From: an uncultured Prevotellaceae bacterium
GTDB lineage: Bacteria; Bacteroidota; Bacteroidia; Bacteroidales; Bacteroidaceae
DNA length: 64,000 nt
NCBI GenBank assembly: GCA_947166305.1
Contig: CAMVDV010000010.1
Location: forward strand, 1-64,000
Direction: 5' to 3'
The notes beneath the pieces are model-generated. The model was not told the origin of the DNA, made no database searches, and was given only the letters and a program-made list of their open reading frames with translations. Below are positions 1 through 7,779 of this stretch, piece by piece; the first letter of the stretch is position 1, and each line of letters begins with the position of its first letter. The translations under genes and the position numbers were made by a program.

Positions 1-31
1 AGTAGAATTATCAAACAAGAACAAACTCGTA

Positions 32-535
32 ATGAACTATTTCGACAAGCGTGCTGAGGTGTACGGACTCCGAGAGACAAAAGGTGTCTTTCTGTTCCAG
101 TGCTCATTTGATGATGATAATGAAGACGAAGATCTGCAACTCTCAGATGTTGCAACTATGGCAGAAGAACTTGCCGAGAAGTTGCAAGATGAAAGTCTCG
201 ATGTTAGAAAAGAACTCTTCTTCGACCCAGAACTCGGTTTCAATCACAACCTAGGCGGAGTGAGGACATCTGCATCTCGTGAGAAGACTACAGAGAAGGT
301 TAATGCTATTACCAAGGGCGTTATAGAATTTCATTTCATCTCTCATCGAAGGCTTTGGTTTCAAACGCCAGGTGTAGACAAGCTTTACATGCTAAATGCA
401 CCTAATGAATATAAGTATGATATAGAGGACTCGGTTAAAATGAATCCCTACTGCAAAATCGCTAGCGAGTTGAAAAAGGCCGCTAAGGAGTGGAGAGAGA
501 TGGATGAAATGTATCAACGGTTAAAAGCAGCATAA
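32..535 (+). CDS. Hypothetical protein of the mobile island
   Basis: I do not recognise this 167-residue protein. It has a strongly acidic stretch near residues 28-36 (DDDNEDED), no signal peptide and no membrane segment, so it is probably cytoplasmic. The stop codon lies one base before the ATG of the next gene, so the two are very likely co-transcribed and translationally coupled. Base composition is A+T-rich compared with the chromosome right of 6.9 kb, which fits cargo of the integrated element. The start used is the ATG at 32; the gene lies so near the window edge that an upstream partner cannot be excluded. No function is assigned. Confidence 0.7.
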   Translation: MNYFDKRAEVYGLRETKGVFLFQCSFDDDNEDEDLQLSDVATMAEELAEKLQDESLDVRKELFFDPELGFNHNLGGVRTSASREKTTEKVNAITKGVIEFHFISHRRLWFQTPGVDKLYMLNAPNEYKYDIEDSVKMNPYCKIASELKKAAKEWREMDEMYQRLKAA

Positions 536-536
536 C

Positions 537-1643
537 ATGGAAGGCAATAGTTATTTCAGTCTCGAAACATTACCTGCTTGTCTGACTATGATAGGCGATA
601 AGATTAATCTATTACGTTGCTCAAAAATACGTGCTCTAGTCAATGCTAAGTTACGCAACTATGAGATAGGAGATGTGTGTGTTCAGTTCGATGTAGATGA
701 ATATGATCAGATAGTCGCTTCCTTTTTCAATGATAAAGAACCAGTGGGTGACACTTTAGTTATCAGGTCTACTACTCAGAACGAATTGATAGAGATAATA
801 AACAACGTATATAAAAAATCCTTCAATAAAAAAGAAAAGACAATGAAAAAGAAAATCTCTGAGATCAAGAAAGTGACAAGTGTGAATCAAACAGATTCAT
901 TCAAAGTGGAAGTGCTAAGGGAATACATCCTTCAGCATTTAAGAGGAGCAGGACTTCTGTATGAAGCTGACAAGATGGGGGGACTAAACGTGTCAAACTT
1001 ATGTAGTTCTGCTACGGCTGGTGCAGTCTTAAACATCAGTTTTGATGACGCTGCATTTACTCTCCACGTCGCAAGTGGCGATTCTATTAAGTGTAATGTA
1101 GTTGGTCTAAATGACCAGGATTTGTGTAAGAAGGTGGAGAGCAGGCTTCAGACTGCAATGGTGTGGTATAAAGAGTCTTCTTCTATAGATGCAGCAAGCA
1201 ATCAGACTCTCAAAGAAGAAATTGTTGCAAAAGAGACTACACCGTCGAAGAAATCAAAGCAAAGAAGTTTAACTGCAAATGAAGAAGTTCTTCGCAATGA
1301 AACTAAAGACTCACAAGAACGAAATATGGATGCTGAAGCTGTCGCTCTGAAGGATAAGAGTCCGAACGCACTGTGTAAGTACAATGAATCTGTGGAACAG
1401 GACGTCAATGGCCTTGAGAACGAACTAAAGAATCTAAGTAAACGAGCATATGGACAACGTATACGCGGTTATCTATTGAAAAAGGCACGAACTTCAGGTG
1501 TTTGTGTCGAAGATACCAGCACGGAGTGGTTGGTTTCGCTCTTAGATGCGAAAAAGAAGGAACTACTTTGTTTTCTCTATGATTACCATGGACACGAGTT
1601 GCCACCCTTTCTCACAACTATGCAAGCAGTAATGGGGAATTAG
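537..1643 (+). CDS. Hypothetical protein, island cargo, Lys/Glu-rich
   Basis: Unrecognised 368-residue protein directly downstream of the 167-residue ORF (one-base gap). A lysine-rich segment around residues 94-112 separates an N-terminal part from a long charged middle, and the C-terminal 80 residues look more globular. No signal peptide, membrane helix or catalytic motif is apparent. An in-frame ATG at 843 follows an A-rich run and starts MKKKISEIKK, so a shorter internal product is possible. Since the next gene is a DNA methyltransferase, this pair could be a partner of a modification system, but nothing in the sequence shows a nuclease motif; that idea is context only. Confidence 0.7.
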   Translation: MEGNSYFSLETLPACLTMIGDKINLLRCSKIRALVNAKLRNYEIGDVCVQFDVDEYDQIVASFFNDKEPVGDTLVIRSTTQNELIEIINNVYKKSFNKKEKTMKKKISEIKKVTSVNQTDSFKVEVLREYILQHLRGAGLLYEADKMGGLNVSNLCSSATAGAVLNISFDDAAFTLHVASGDSIKCNVVGLNDQDLCKKVESRLQTAMVWYKESSSIDAASNQTLKEEIVAKETTPSKKSKQRSLTANEEVLRNETKDSQERNMDAEAVALKDKSPNALCKYNESVEQDVNGLENELKNLSKRAYGQRIRGYLLKKARTSGVCVEDTSTEWLVSLLDAKKKELLCFLYDYHGHELPPFLTTMQAVMGN

Positions 1644-1699
1644 AGAAGATAGCAATGAGAGACTAATCTAGCATTTCGTTTTATCTGTAAGGTCTTTTT

Positions 1700-1746
1700 G
1701 AGGAACTCTTTTAGCACAACAGTAGATGTGCGAAAAAGAGTTCCTC
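1700..1746. terminator. Long inverted repeat upstream of the methyltransferase gene
   Basis: Arms of about 19 bases (1700-1718 and 1727-1746) start GAGGAACTCTTTT and end GCACA, with an 8-base loop and one small mismatch. It lies between the hypothetical pair and the methyltransferase gene. It could end the upstream transcript or act as a binding site or attenuator for the methyltransferase gene; no long U-run follows directly. Confidence 0.6.
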
Positions 1747-1777
1747 CGGGGACACTACGCTCTAAAAAATAAAAACA

Positions 1778-3073
1778 ATGAGAAAAATAACGATTAATGT
1801 GTTTTCCGCTTTTGCCGGATTTGACACCCAGTTCATGGCCCTCAAGAGGTACGAAAAAGTTTTCAATGCTAATAATGCTAACGGGGTCAAAATTAAGTTT
1901 AAATTAGTCGGCTGGTGTGAGATTGATCCCTTTGCAATCTCTAGCCATGACAAACTGTTCCCCCATGTCAAGAAGTTGGCCGTTTATGACAGAAAAAACA
2001 ATAAAATGGTGGGGTACCACTACCCTGATATCACAAAAATCAATTGGAGCCTTGTTCCTGACTTCGACATAATAATATATTCATCTTGCTGTCAGAGTAT
2101 AACTAGGGCTGGTGCTCAGAGGGGTATGACTGAAGGCTCAGGAACACCATCGTCTCTTATCTGGTACATTCGTGATGCGATAAGAATCAAGAAACCGAAG
2201 GTCTGTATTCTTGAGAACGTTCCTGCGCTTCTGGAGAACAAGTTTGCTGGTCAGTTTGAGAAGTGGACTGATACAGTCGAAGAGTTAGGCTATCGTAACA
2301 CTTGGTCGACACTCTGTGCTGCCAATTACGGCATCCCCCAGAACCGGAATCGCGTGTTCTTAGTGTCACTACGGGAAGATCTTGACAAAAGGGTCTGTTT
2401 CCCTACACCCATTGGTTGTAAAGTCTCAGCCGAGCAACTTTTAGAAAATGCAGTAGATGAAAAGTACTACTTCTCTCAGGAAGAGACAATGAAGTTCTTG
2501 CTCGACATTAACGACAAAACTCCCAAAACTAGTATCTATCCCAGTATTACTGGCATGGGGCGTCTGGTAAAGAAATTCATAACCCCATCTTGTCAAGGTT
2601 ACCCCATTCACGTCAGCCCGACTTTAGTGGCAGACAAAAATTACATGAAAGGTAATTATAAAAAAATGCTTTCTTCTACACATTTCCCGCGTCCTGGAGT
2701 ATTAGAAGTATGGAAGCAGAGCAATACCATAAAGATGTCATATACAGATGTCATCAGAAGTGCTTCTAACAATGAAGAGCGAAAGTTTAATATAATGAAT
2801 GCGAGTATGAAGGATCTCGTATATCAGATAAGAAATCTTGGGCCTAATGAGTATTTCCGACTCCGTTTGATGACTCCACGTGAATGGTTCAGGTTGATGG
2901 GTGTTGCCGAAAACGATATCGACACATTGTGTAAGTCAGACATACCTATTGGGCAGTTATACAAACAGGCAGGCAATGCTATCGTAGTTGACGTGCTTTT
3001 TAACTTATTCGGCAGTCTCTTTGATGACATTTCTAAATGGTGGTGGGAAACTAATGAGTCTGACAGCATTTAG
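1778..3073 (+). CDS. DNA (cytosine-5) methyltransferase
   Basis: Transfers a methyl group from S-adenosylmethionine to cytosine C5 in a specific DNA sequence. Conserved motifs appear in family order: motif I FAGFDTQ near residue 10, motif IV SSCCQS at residues 102-107 with candidate nucleophile Cys105, motif VI ENV at 146-148, motif VIII QNRNR near 187, and motif X GNAIVV close to the C terminus. The stretch between about 200 and 370 would be the target-recognition domain. Length (431 residues) is normal. The usual PCQ of motif IV reads CCQ here. No restriction endonuclease is visible next to it, so it is probably an orphan methyltransferase protecting the mobile element. Confidence 0.92.
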   Translation: MRKITINVFSAFAGFDTQFMALKRYEKVFNANNANGVKIKFKLVGWCEIDPFAISSHDKLFPHVKKLAVYDRKNNKMVGYHYPDITKINWSLVPDFDIIIYSSCCQSITRAGAQRGMTEGSGTPSSLIWYIRDAIRIKKPKVCILENVPALLENKFAGQFEKWTDTVEELGYRNTWSTLCAANYGIPQNRNRVFLVSLREDLDKRVCFPTPIGCKVSAEQLLENAVDEKYYFSQEETMKFLLDINDKTPKTSIYPSITGMGRLVKKFITPSCQGYPIHVSPTLVADKNYMKGNYKKMLSSTHFPRPGVLEVWKQSNTIKMSYTDVIRSASNNEERKFNIMNASMKDLVYQIRNLGPNEYFRLRLMTPREWFRLMGVAENDIDTLCKSDIPIGQLYKQAGNAIVVDVLFNLFGSLFDDISKWWWETNESDSI

Positions 3074-3090
3074 ATGAGAAATGTTTCTGG

Positions 3091-3105
3091 TATAATTTGA
3101 AATTC
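3091..3105 (+). promoter_or_regulatory. Possible promoter of the HTH-integrase operon
   Basis: TATAATTTGA followed by an A/T run. A very similar TATAATGTTTGAAA string recurs at 3436 ahead of the second HTH gene, and TATAAT again at 5079 ahead of the zinc-ribbon ORF. The recurrence ahead of three consecutive small genes suggests a shared promoter type. Confidence 0.4.
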
Positions 3106-3121
3106 AAAAAATAACAGGACT

Positions 3122-3403
3122 ATGAAAGAGAATGAAGAACTGATTCTGATAAAGGAGAGTCATCTTGCCAGCATCATCGGCAAGGTACATGAATTGGAAC
3201 AGGAAGTACGTACACTACGCAGCAAGCATCAAACAGCCAAAAAGGTTCTCACGAATGATGACATGCGAGAACTGCTCCATGTCAACAACAAACTTTTAAA
3301 AAAGTATCGTGACAGCGGGCTGTTGGACTACTCCTGTGCGGGTGGGAAGTATTGGTACACTCTGGAAGATGTGCGTAGATTCCTAAAAAATACAAAAATG
3401 TAG
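3122..3403 (+). CDS. Excisionase-like helix-turn-helix protein
   Basis: 93 residues. The N-terminal 40 residues look like a short coiled coil (LEQEVRTLRSKH). The rest is a winged-helix domain of the MerR/excisionase type: LTNDDMRELL, then NNKLLKKYRDSG, a short wing (GGKYWYT) and a last helix EDVRRFLKN. Such proteins usually sit next to integrases of Bacteroidetes conjugative or mobilizable elements and act as recombination directionality factors or regulators. It is the first of two paralogues, 62 bp before the second. Which of the two is the directionality factor cannot be told from sequence. Confidence 0.82.
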   Translation: MKENEELILIKESHLASIIGKVHELEQEVRTLRSKHQTAKKVLTNDDMRELLHVNNKLLKKYRDSGLLDYSCAGGKYWYTLEDVRRFLKNTKM

Positions 3404-3435
3404 TCAGAGAAGTAGAACATTCATAAGATCTGTAG

Positions 3436-3450
3436 TATAATGTTTGAAAA
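3436..3450 (+). promoter_or_regulatory. Possible promoter of the second HTH gene
   Basis: TATAATGTTTGAAAA lies 16 bases before the ATG at 3466 and matches the string ahead of the first HTH gene almost base for base. Confidence 0.4.
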
Positions 3451-3465
3451 CAAAACTACAGAAAA

Positions 3466-3750
3466 ATGAAAGACTATCACAAAAGATTTAGCGACAAAGA
3501 TTTTGGTAAACTGATGTCCAGAATTGATTGTGCAACTAAGAGCCTCAGGAAGATGAATGGGGGTGAAGAACTGACCATCTACACAAATGAAGACATGTGC
3601 AAGAAACTCGGCGTGTCGGAGACTTTACTGTCCCGCTATCGGAATGAGCGACAGTTACCCTACAGCAAAGTGGGTGACAAGTACTTCTACACCGATGAAG
3701 ACATAGAGAGTTTTATAGAGAATACATCATCAAAGAGATTAATCGTTTAG
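3466..3750 (+). CDS. Second excisionase-like helix-turn-helix protein
   Basis: 94 residues, a diverged paralogue of the preceding protein: the same winged-helix layout (YTNEDMCKKLGVSETLL, then SRYRNERQLPY, wing GDKYFYT, helix DEDIESFIEN). The N-terminal part is basic and lacks the coiled coil of its neighbour. It ends 7 bp before the integrase start, so HTH2 and integrase are certainly one transcript; this placement is typical of an excision factor. Function as a directionality factor or integrase regulator is inferred from context and fold only. Confidence 0.82.
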   Translation: MKDYHKRFSDKDFGKLMSRIDCATKSLRKMNGGEELTIYTNEDMCKKLGVSETLLSRYRNERQLPYSKVGDKYFYTDEDIESFIENTSSKRLIV

Positions 3751-3757
3751 CAAGAAC

Positions 3758-5059
3758 ATGGGCAAGACATCAAAACTATTCCCAACAGGCAGATTCCTGC
3801 TTCGTACACCAAAGACTCCGGATATGCAGCAGGCTTATCCCATCTTCCTCTATTATTATTGTAACGGAAAACAGATAAGAGGAAATGTAGGCTTCACTGC
3901 TAAGATTGCAGACTGGAACAGAAATACAGGTGAACTACGTGCTTCGTATGGCACTGATTATAAGAAGCGAAATGACTATCTTCGTAAACTGGTGAAGAGA
4001 GTGGACGGATATATCTTCGAATATGTAGAGAAGAACGGTCATGTCACTCCTTCTGCCATCAAGTGTTTCATTTCTGGTGACAACACGCTGCTGAGAGAGG
4101 ACAAGGGGATATGCTTTCTTTATTACGCTCGTGAAGTGCTGAAGAAGAAGTATGACGATAGAAAGATTCGTGTATCAACATATAAGAATGGACTCACCAA
4201 CATCACCCAGTTCGAGAAATTTCTGAAGTCCTGGGAAAGTAAAGATGGTGATTTCTTCATCGGTGACATCTCGGAAGAAATTGTCCGTGACTTCCTCTTA
4301 TGGGAGTTAAACAGAGGACGCAAGCAAGAGACCGTTGAGAAATACTTGGGGACCATCAGCAAAGTCTGTGCATACGCATCAGAGCACGGACTTCTTCCAA
4401 AGACAGTTTCACAAGCCATTGCTGATATTGAACTTGGACAGAGCATTGGTGATGACACAGCTAAGAGCATCAAGTACCTAACATGTGAAGAACTGGGGAG
4501 ACTTGCTCATCTTGACAAAAGTGCTCTTTCAAAGAGGCAAGCTGAAATAGTGGACATGTTCTTCTTTAGCTTCTACGCCTGCGGCTTGCGTATCAGCGAC
4601 ATCATCACCCTAAGATGGTGTGACATCGATCTTGAGAAGAGGAAGATGGTCAAAACTCAAGTGAAGACACGTAGTCGCAACATTATCCCGCTGGCAGAAG
4701 ATGCTCTGAAGATTCTTGAAAAGTGGAAGGGAAAGCACAAAGTGTTTGTGTTCGGACTGATGCCGGACAACTTCGACTTGGCAGACGAAGAAGAACTCAG
4801 AATCCGGCGGAACTCTATCACTGCGTCCATCAACAAGTCCCTAAAGAAAATATCAGAAATCGCACAGATTGACAAGAATGTGACCTTTCACAAGGCCCGT
4901 CATTCTTGGGCTGTCAATGCTCTTGAGCAAAAGATGCCGATAAGCATGTTAAGCGAGCTGATGGGGCACTCCAGCGTAGAAATCACAGAGAAGGTGTACG
5001 CACGATGGACGCAGGACGATAAAGAAGAAACAGTCTGCAAGCTAAAGTATAACTTTTAA
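3758..5059 (+). CDS. Tyrosine recombinase (integrase 1)
   Basis: 433-residue site-specific recombinase of the Bacteroidetes type. The N-terminal 110 residues form the arm-type Bacteroidales integrase domain, then a SAM-like core-binding domain (about 120-220), then the catalytic domain. Catalytic residues seen: Arg278 in CGLRISD, His378 and Arg381 in HKARH, His404 in MGHSS and the nucleophile Tyr414 in VYARW. It cuts and rejoins att sites to integrate or excise the element. It shares clear similarity along its length with integrase 2 (5366-6685), which faces it. Translationally linked to HTH2. Confidence 0.95.
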   Translation: MGKTSKLFPTGRFLLRTPKTPDMQQAYPIFLYYYCNGKQIRGNVGFTAKIADWNRNTGELRASYGTDYKKRNDYLRKLVKRVDGYIFEYVEKNGHVTPSAIKCFISGDNTLLREDKGICFLYYAREVLKKKYDDRKIRVSTYKNGLTNITQFEKFLKSWESKDGDFFIGDISEEIVRDFLLWELNRGRKQETVEKYLGTISKVCAYASEHGLLPKTVSQAIADIELGQSIGDDTAKSIKYLTCEELGRLAHLDKSALSKRQAEIVDMFFFSFYACGLRISDIITLRWCDIDLEKRKMVKTQVKTRSRNIIPLAEDALKILEKWKGKHKVFVFGLMPDNFDLADEEELRIRRNSITASINKSLKKISEIAQIDKNVTFHKARHSWAVNALEQKMPISMLSELMGHSSVEITEKVYARWTQDDKEETVCKLKYNF

Positions 5060-5098
5060 CGTGAAAAGATTAAACAGTATAATATACAACTTGTACAC

Positions 5099-5326
5099 AT
5101 GAAGAAGGTTTTTGACGTGGCTGATGTTCGCGAACTGGCCACAACTAAGAAGGAAGTAGGAACAAAGACTTGTCCCATTTGCGGCAAGAAGTTTAAGGGT
5201 TATGGTAACGATTGCGCCCCATTGTACTTTCCGGGGCAATGCTGTGACAAGTGCAACATTGACGTGATTGTTCCCTTCAGGCTGTTTCTGGACGACAAAA
5301 TATACCATCGAAATAGCAAGCACTAA
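5099..5326 (+). CDS. Small zinc-ribbon-like protein
   Basis: 75 residues with two Cys pairs, CPIC at 25-28 and CDKC at 49-52, spaced as in a zinc ribbon. The rest is short and polar, and no other domain is seen. It lies 39 bp after integrase 1 and 39 bp before the end of the opposed integrase 2, so it is in the heart of the recombination module. TATAAT about 20 bp upstream resembles the strings ahead of the HTH genes. Possible roles include a DNA-binding accessory factor, but this is context only; the family is not recognised. Confidence 0.65.
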   Translation: MKKVFDVADVRELATTKKEVGTKTCPICGKKFKGYGNDCAPLYFPGQCCDKCNIDVIVPFRLFLDDKIYHRNSKH

Positions 5327-5365
5327 CAATTTGGGGAGGAATAGAAGCCCTCTTCCTATAGATGC

Positions 5366-6685
5366 TTAGAACTTGAAGTCAAGTCCGTCAACTACTTCGC
5401 CCAGGGTATCCGGCAGGAACTCTGCGTAGACTTTCTCGGTCACCGCCGTTGATGTGTGGCCGAGGAGTCTGCTTATCTTGCTGATTTCAACTCCTTTCTC
5501 AAGGGCAAGGACGGCCCAAGTGTGTCTGGCCCAGTGGAAGGTTATCTCTTTGTCGAGATTGGCGAACTTCGATTGACGCTTCAGGGAAGTGTTGATGGTG
5601 GCGGTGACAGAGTTGCGGCGCTTGCGTAACTCTTCATCGACGTTCAAGTTGAACTTGTCAGGCAGCAGACCGAAGACGAAGACTTTGTAGCGTCCTCTCC
5701 AGCGGTCAAGTATCTTGATGGCCGCTTCTCGTATAGGTATCACATTCCTGTTACGGGTCTTCACCTGCACTTTCCTGATGACTTGCTTCTTGAAGTCTAT
5801 GTCCACCCAGCGAAGTGTCATCATATCTATCAGTCTTAGTCCGCAGGCATAGAACGAAAACATGAACATGTCGTGGAACTCTTTCTGGCGTAGTAAGGGA
5901 AGAGTTTCGCGGATGTCTACAAACTTCTTCAACTCTTCTTCCGTGAGATACTTCACTGTTATCTCATCTGCATCGAGAGACTTGTCTGAGAGATGCAAGT
6001 CTTTGATGGCGAGCGTCACCTCTATGGGGACATACTTCATCTGTGAAGCATAAGTGCAGACTCCGGCTATTGCCTGGACTGCCTTGTTCACTGTGTCAAC
6101 CTTCCTGTTATTGCCAAGTTGCCAGTTCCGGAAGTCAAGAACGAGTTGCTCTGTTATCTCACCAAGATAGAGCAACTCGTTCTTTTCACCATGACTGCCG
6201 CGATGCTCCTGCTTGAGGAACTTTGCGAATTGGTTGATGTAACTGATGCCGTTCTCCCTGGAACTGACACCTATCTTTCCGGCATTATAGCGGTCTATGA
6301 AACGCTGTTTGGAGAACTCTATGAAGTCCATGCCATTGTCAGCCCTGAGGACACTCTTGTCTCCATTCACGAATGCCTCTATGACTTCTCCGGTTATCTC
6401 TTCATTCTTTTTTAGGTAGTCCATTATCTTGGAATCGATGTCGTACATCAACTCTTTCAGATAAGCATTACGCTCCTTGTAGTTCGGGCCGTATGATGGA
6501 CGGAACTCACCGGCACCGCCATTGGCATCCTGGTTCCAGTCCTTCTGGGACACATAAAAGTCCACTGAGCGGCGAACATGTGTACCACGCCAATAGTAAT
6601 AGAGGTAAACTGCATAATTTTGAGACTTGTTTTGTGAGCGTAAAATGTACTTTCCCTGAGGGAATTGCCGTTGCTGTCTTGCCAT
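5366..6685 (-). CDS. Tyrosine recombinase (integrase 2)
   Basis: 439-residue recombinase with the same domain order as integrase 1: N-terminal arm-binding region, core-binding domain and catalytic domain. Catalytic residues are present: Arg284 in CGLRLID, the HWARH box, LGHTS and the nucleophile Tyr in VYAEF close to the C terminus. The sequence resembles integrase 1 along most of its length but is clearly not a recent copy. It is the last gene of the A+T-rich island and its promoter region faces the chromosome, so it is the better candidate for the enzyme acting at the right junction. A good Bacteroidetes promoter lies 36 bp upstream. Confidence 0.95.
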   Translation of the reverse strand: MARQQRQFPQGKYILRSQNKSQNYAVYLYYYWRGTHVRRSVDFYVSQKDWNQDANGGAGEFRPSYGPNYKERNAYLKELMYDIDSKIMDYLKKNEEITGEVIEAFVNGDKSVLRADNGMDFIEFSKQRFIDRYNAGKIGVSSRENGISYINQFAKFLKQEHRGSHGEKNELLYLGEITEQLVLDFRNWQLGNNRKVDTVNKAVQAIAGVCTYASQMKYVPIEVTLAIKDLHLSDKSLDADEITVKYLTEEELKKFVDIRETLPLLRQKEFHDMFMFSFYACGLRLIDMMTLRWVDIDFKKQVIRKVQVKTRNRNVIPIREAAIKILDRWRGRYKVFVFGLLPDKFNLNVDEELRKRRNSVTATINTSLKRQSKFANLDKEITFHWARHTWAVLALEKGVEISKISRLLGHTSTAVTEKVYAEFLPDTLGEVVDGLDFKF

Positions 6686-6696
6686 ATCAAAATAAT

Positions 6697-6746
6697 TATT
6701 TGCACTAAAGGAGGATTTTGCAAAGGTAGCGATTATAGTGCAAATA
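6697..6746. promoter_or_regulatory. Inverted repeat flanking the integrase 2 promoter
   Basis: TATTTGCACTA at 6697-6707 and its exact reverse complement TAGTGCAAATA at 6736-6746 enclose the -7 box of integrase 2. A third near copy with one extra G (TATTTGGCACTA) is at 6797-6808. Spacing and repetition fit binding sites for a recombinase or regulator at the end of the element; an att core in this stretch is possible but not shown. Confidence 0.5.
6721..6728 (-). promoter_or_regulatory. -7 box of the integrase 2 promoter
   Basis: Minus-strand TACCTTTG, an exact match to the Bacteroidetes TAnnTTTG element, 36 bp before the integrase 2 start codon and inside the inverted repeat described above. 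Confidence 0.65.
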
Positions 6747-6833
6747 ATCCATTTTCCTCCCCTAAATAAGCCTAAAAAGCACGATTTTGTGCTACTTATT
6801 TGGCACTAAAATGGGCTAAAAGGACAGAGAAAA

Positions 6834-6868
6834 CGAGGTGTGCAAAAAATAATGTTTTGCACACCTCG
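6834..6868 (-). terminator. Intrinsic terminator after the DUF2795 gene
   Basis: Perfect 14-bp stem (6834-6847 and 6855-6868) starting CGAGGTGTGC with loop AATAATG. On the minus strand it follows the stop at 6903 and is followed by a U-rich run (complement of 6826-6833). It belongs to the chromosomal gene, so the island end must lie left of it. Confidence 0.8.
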
Positions 6869-6902
6869 CTAAACTTCAATTAGTTACGCTTAAAATGAGC
6901 GT

Positions 6903-7124
6903 CTAATACTCATCCTCGTTGAAGAGAAAATCTTCCTTCGTGGGATAGTCGGGCCAAATGTCCTCGATGCTTTCGTAGACTTCGCCTTCGTCTTCCATTT
7001 CTGTCAGGTTCTCGATGACTTCGAGGGGTGCACCACTGCGAGTTGCATAGTCTATGAGCTCTTCGCGGGTTGCTGGCCAGGGTGCGTCCTCCAGCTTTGA
7101 AGCTAATTCCAGTGTCCAGTACAT
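6903..7124 (-). CDS. DUF2795-like small acidic protein
   Basis: 73-residue cytoplasmic protein. The N-terminal half (LELASKLEDAPWPATREEL, IDYATRSGAP, VIENL) matches the small DUF2795 fold, in which a short helical repeat resembles a degenerate HTH. The C-terminal half is very acidic and ends EDFLFNEDEY, as in Bacteroidetes members of the family. Function is unknown; it is widespread in the phylum and monocistronic here, with its own promoter (7203-7210) and a strong terminator. It is the first chromosomal gene beside the island. Confidence 0.82.
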   Translation of the reverse strand: MYWTLELASKLEDAPWPATREELIDYATRSGAPLEVIENLTEMEDEGEVYESIEDIWPDYPTKEDFLFNEDEY

Positions 7125-7202
7125 TTTTTCTTTTTTATTTGACGATTTAAGAATTTTCGTTTTCGGTTCAATCTTTTCGGTGGTCTGTCTTTATTTGGCG
7201 TG

Positions 7203-7210
7203 CAAAGATA
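7203..7210 (-). promoter_or_regulatory. -7 box for the DUF2795 gene
   Basis: Minus-strand TATCTTTG, about 78 bp before the start codon at 7124, in the usual TTTGCA context of the phylum. Confidence 0.6.
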
Positions 7211-7231
7211 CGAAATTTTTCTAATTAACCA

Positions 7232-7774
7232 TCATTTGTGCCATAAAATTTCTTCTGTCTTTGACAAAAAGTTGAGTCGGAGGGCAAGAACGTAGAAGTA
7301 ATCGCTCAGGCGGTTGATGTATGAGAGGATTTCGGGTTGGATTTCTTCTGAGGTGGCGAGGGTGAGTATGCGGCGTTCTGCTCTTCGGCAGACGGTGCGG
7401 CACAGGTGTGCGATGGCTGCTGCTCGAGTGCCGCCAGGCAAGGTGAAGCCTCGCCATGCGGGGAGCCCTTGGCTGGCTTGGTCTATTTGTTTTTCGAGTT
7501 CGTCCACTTCGGCAGGGGTTATCTTGCATGAGGGTGTGTGGGGCGAGCCGGCGGGGGTGGCGAGCTGTGCCCCGACGGTGAAGAGGTTGCCCTGTATGCC
7601 GATGAGGCATTCTCTGTCGGGTTGTTCGGTGACGTAGGTTAGCAGGAGTCCTATCTCTGCGTTGAGTTCGTCGATGGTTCCGTAGCTTTCGAGGCGGATG
7701 CAGTCTTTTGGGACGCGCGTGCCGCCGATGAGCGACGTCTGTCCTGCGTCGCCTGTTCGTGTATAGACTTTCAT
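7232..7774 (-). CDS. ATP:cob(I)alamin adenosyltransferase, PduO type
   Basis: 180 residues. Adenosylates cob(I)alamin to coenzyme B12 using ATP. Diagnostic features: the N-terminal ATP-binding motif (YTRTGDAGQTSL, residues 4-15), SYGTIDELNAEIG, and the C-terminal active-site helix with CRRAERR followed by YINRLSDYFYVLAR-like sequence (here YINRLSDYFYVLALRLN). Length and layout are normal for the PduO/MMAB family. It sits 5 bp after the methyltransferase-like gene upstream and is likely co-transcribed with it. No other cobalamin gene is nearby, so it probably serves salvage for B12-dependent enzymes. Confidence 0.93.
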   Translation of the reverse strand: MKVYTRTGDAGQTSLIGGTRVPKDCIRLESYGTIDELNAEIGLLLTYVTEQPDRECLIGIQGNLFTVGAQLATPAGSPHTPSCKITPAEVDELEKQIDQASQGLPAWRGFTLPGGTRAAAIAHLCRTVCRRAERRILTLATSEEIQPEILSYINRLSDYFYVLALRLNFLSKTEEILWHK

Positions 7775-7779
7775 TGTTT

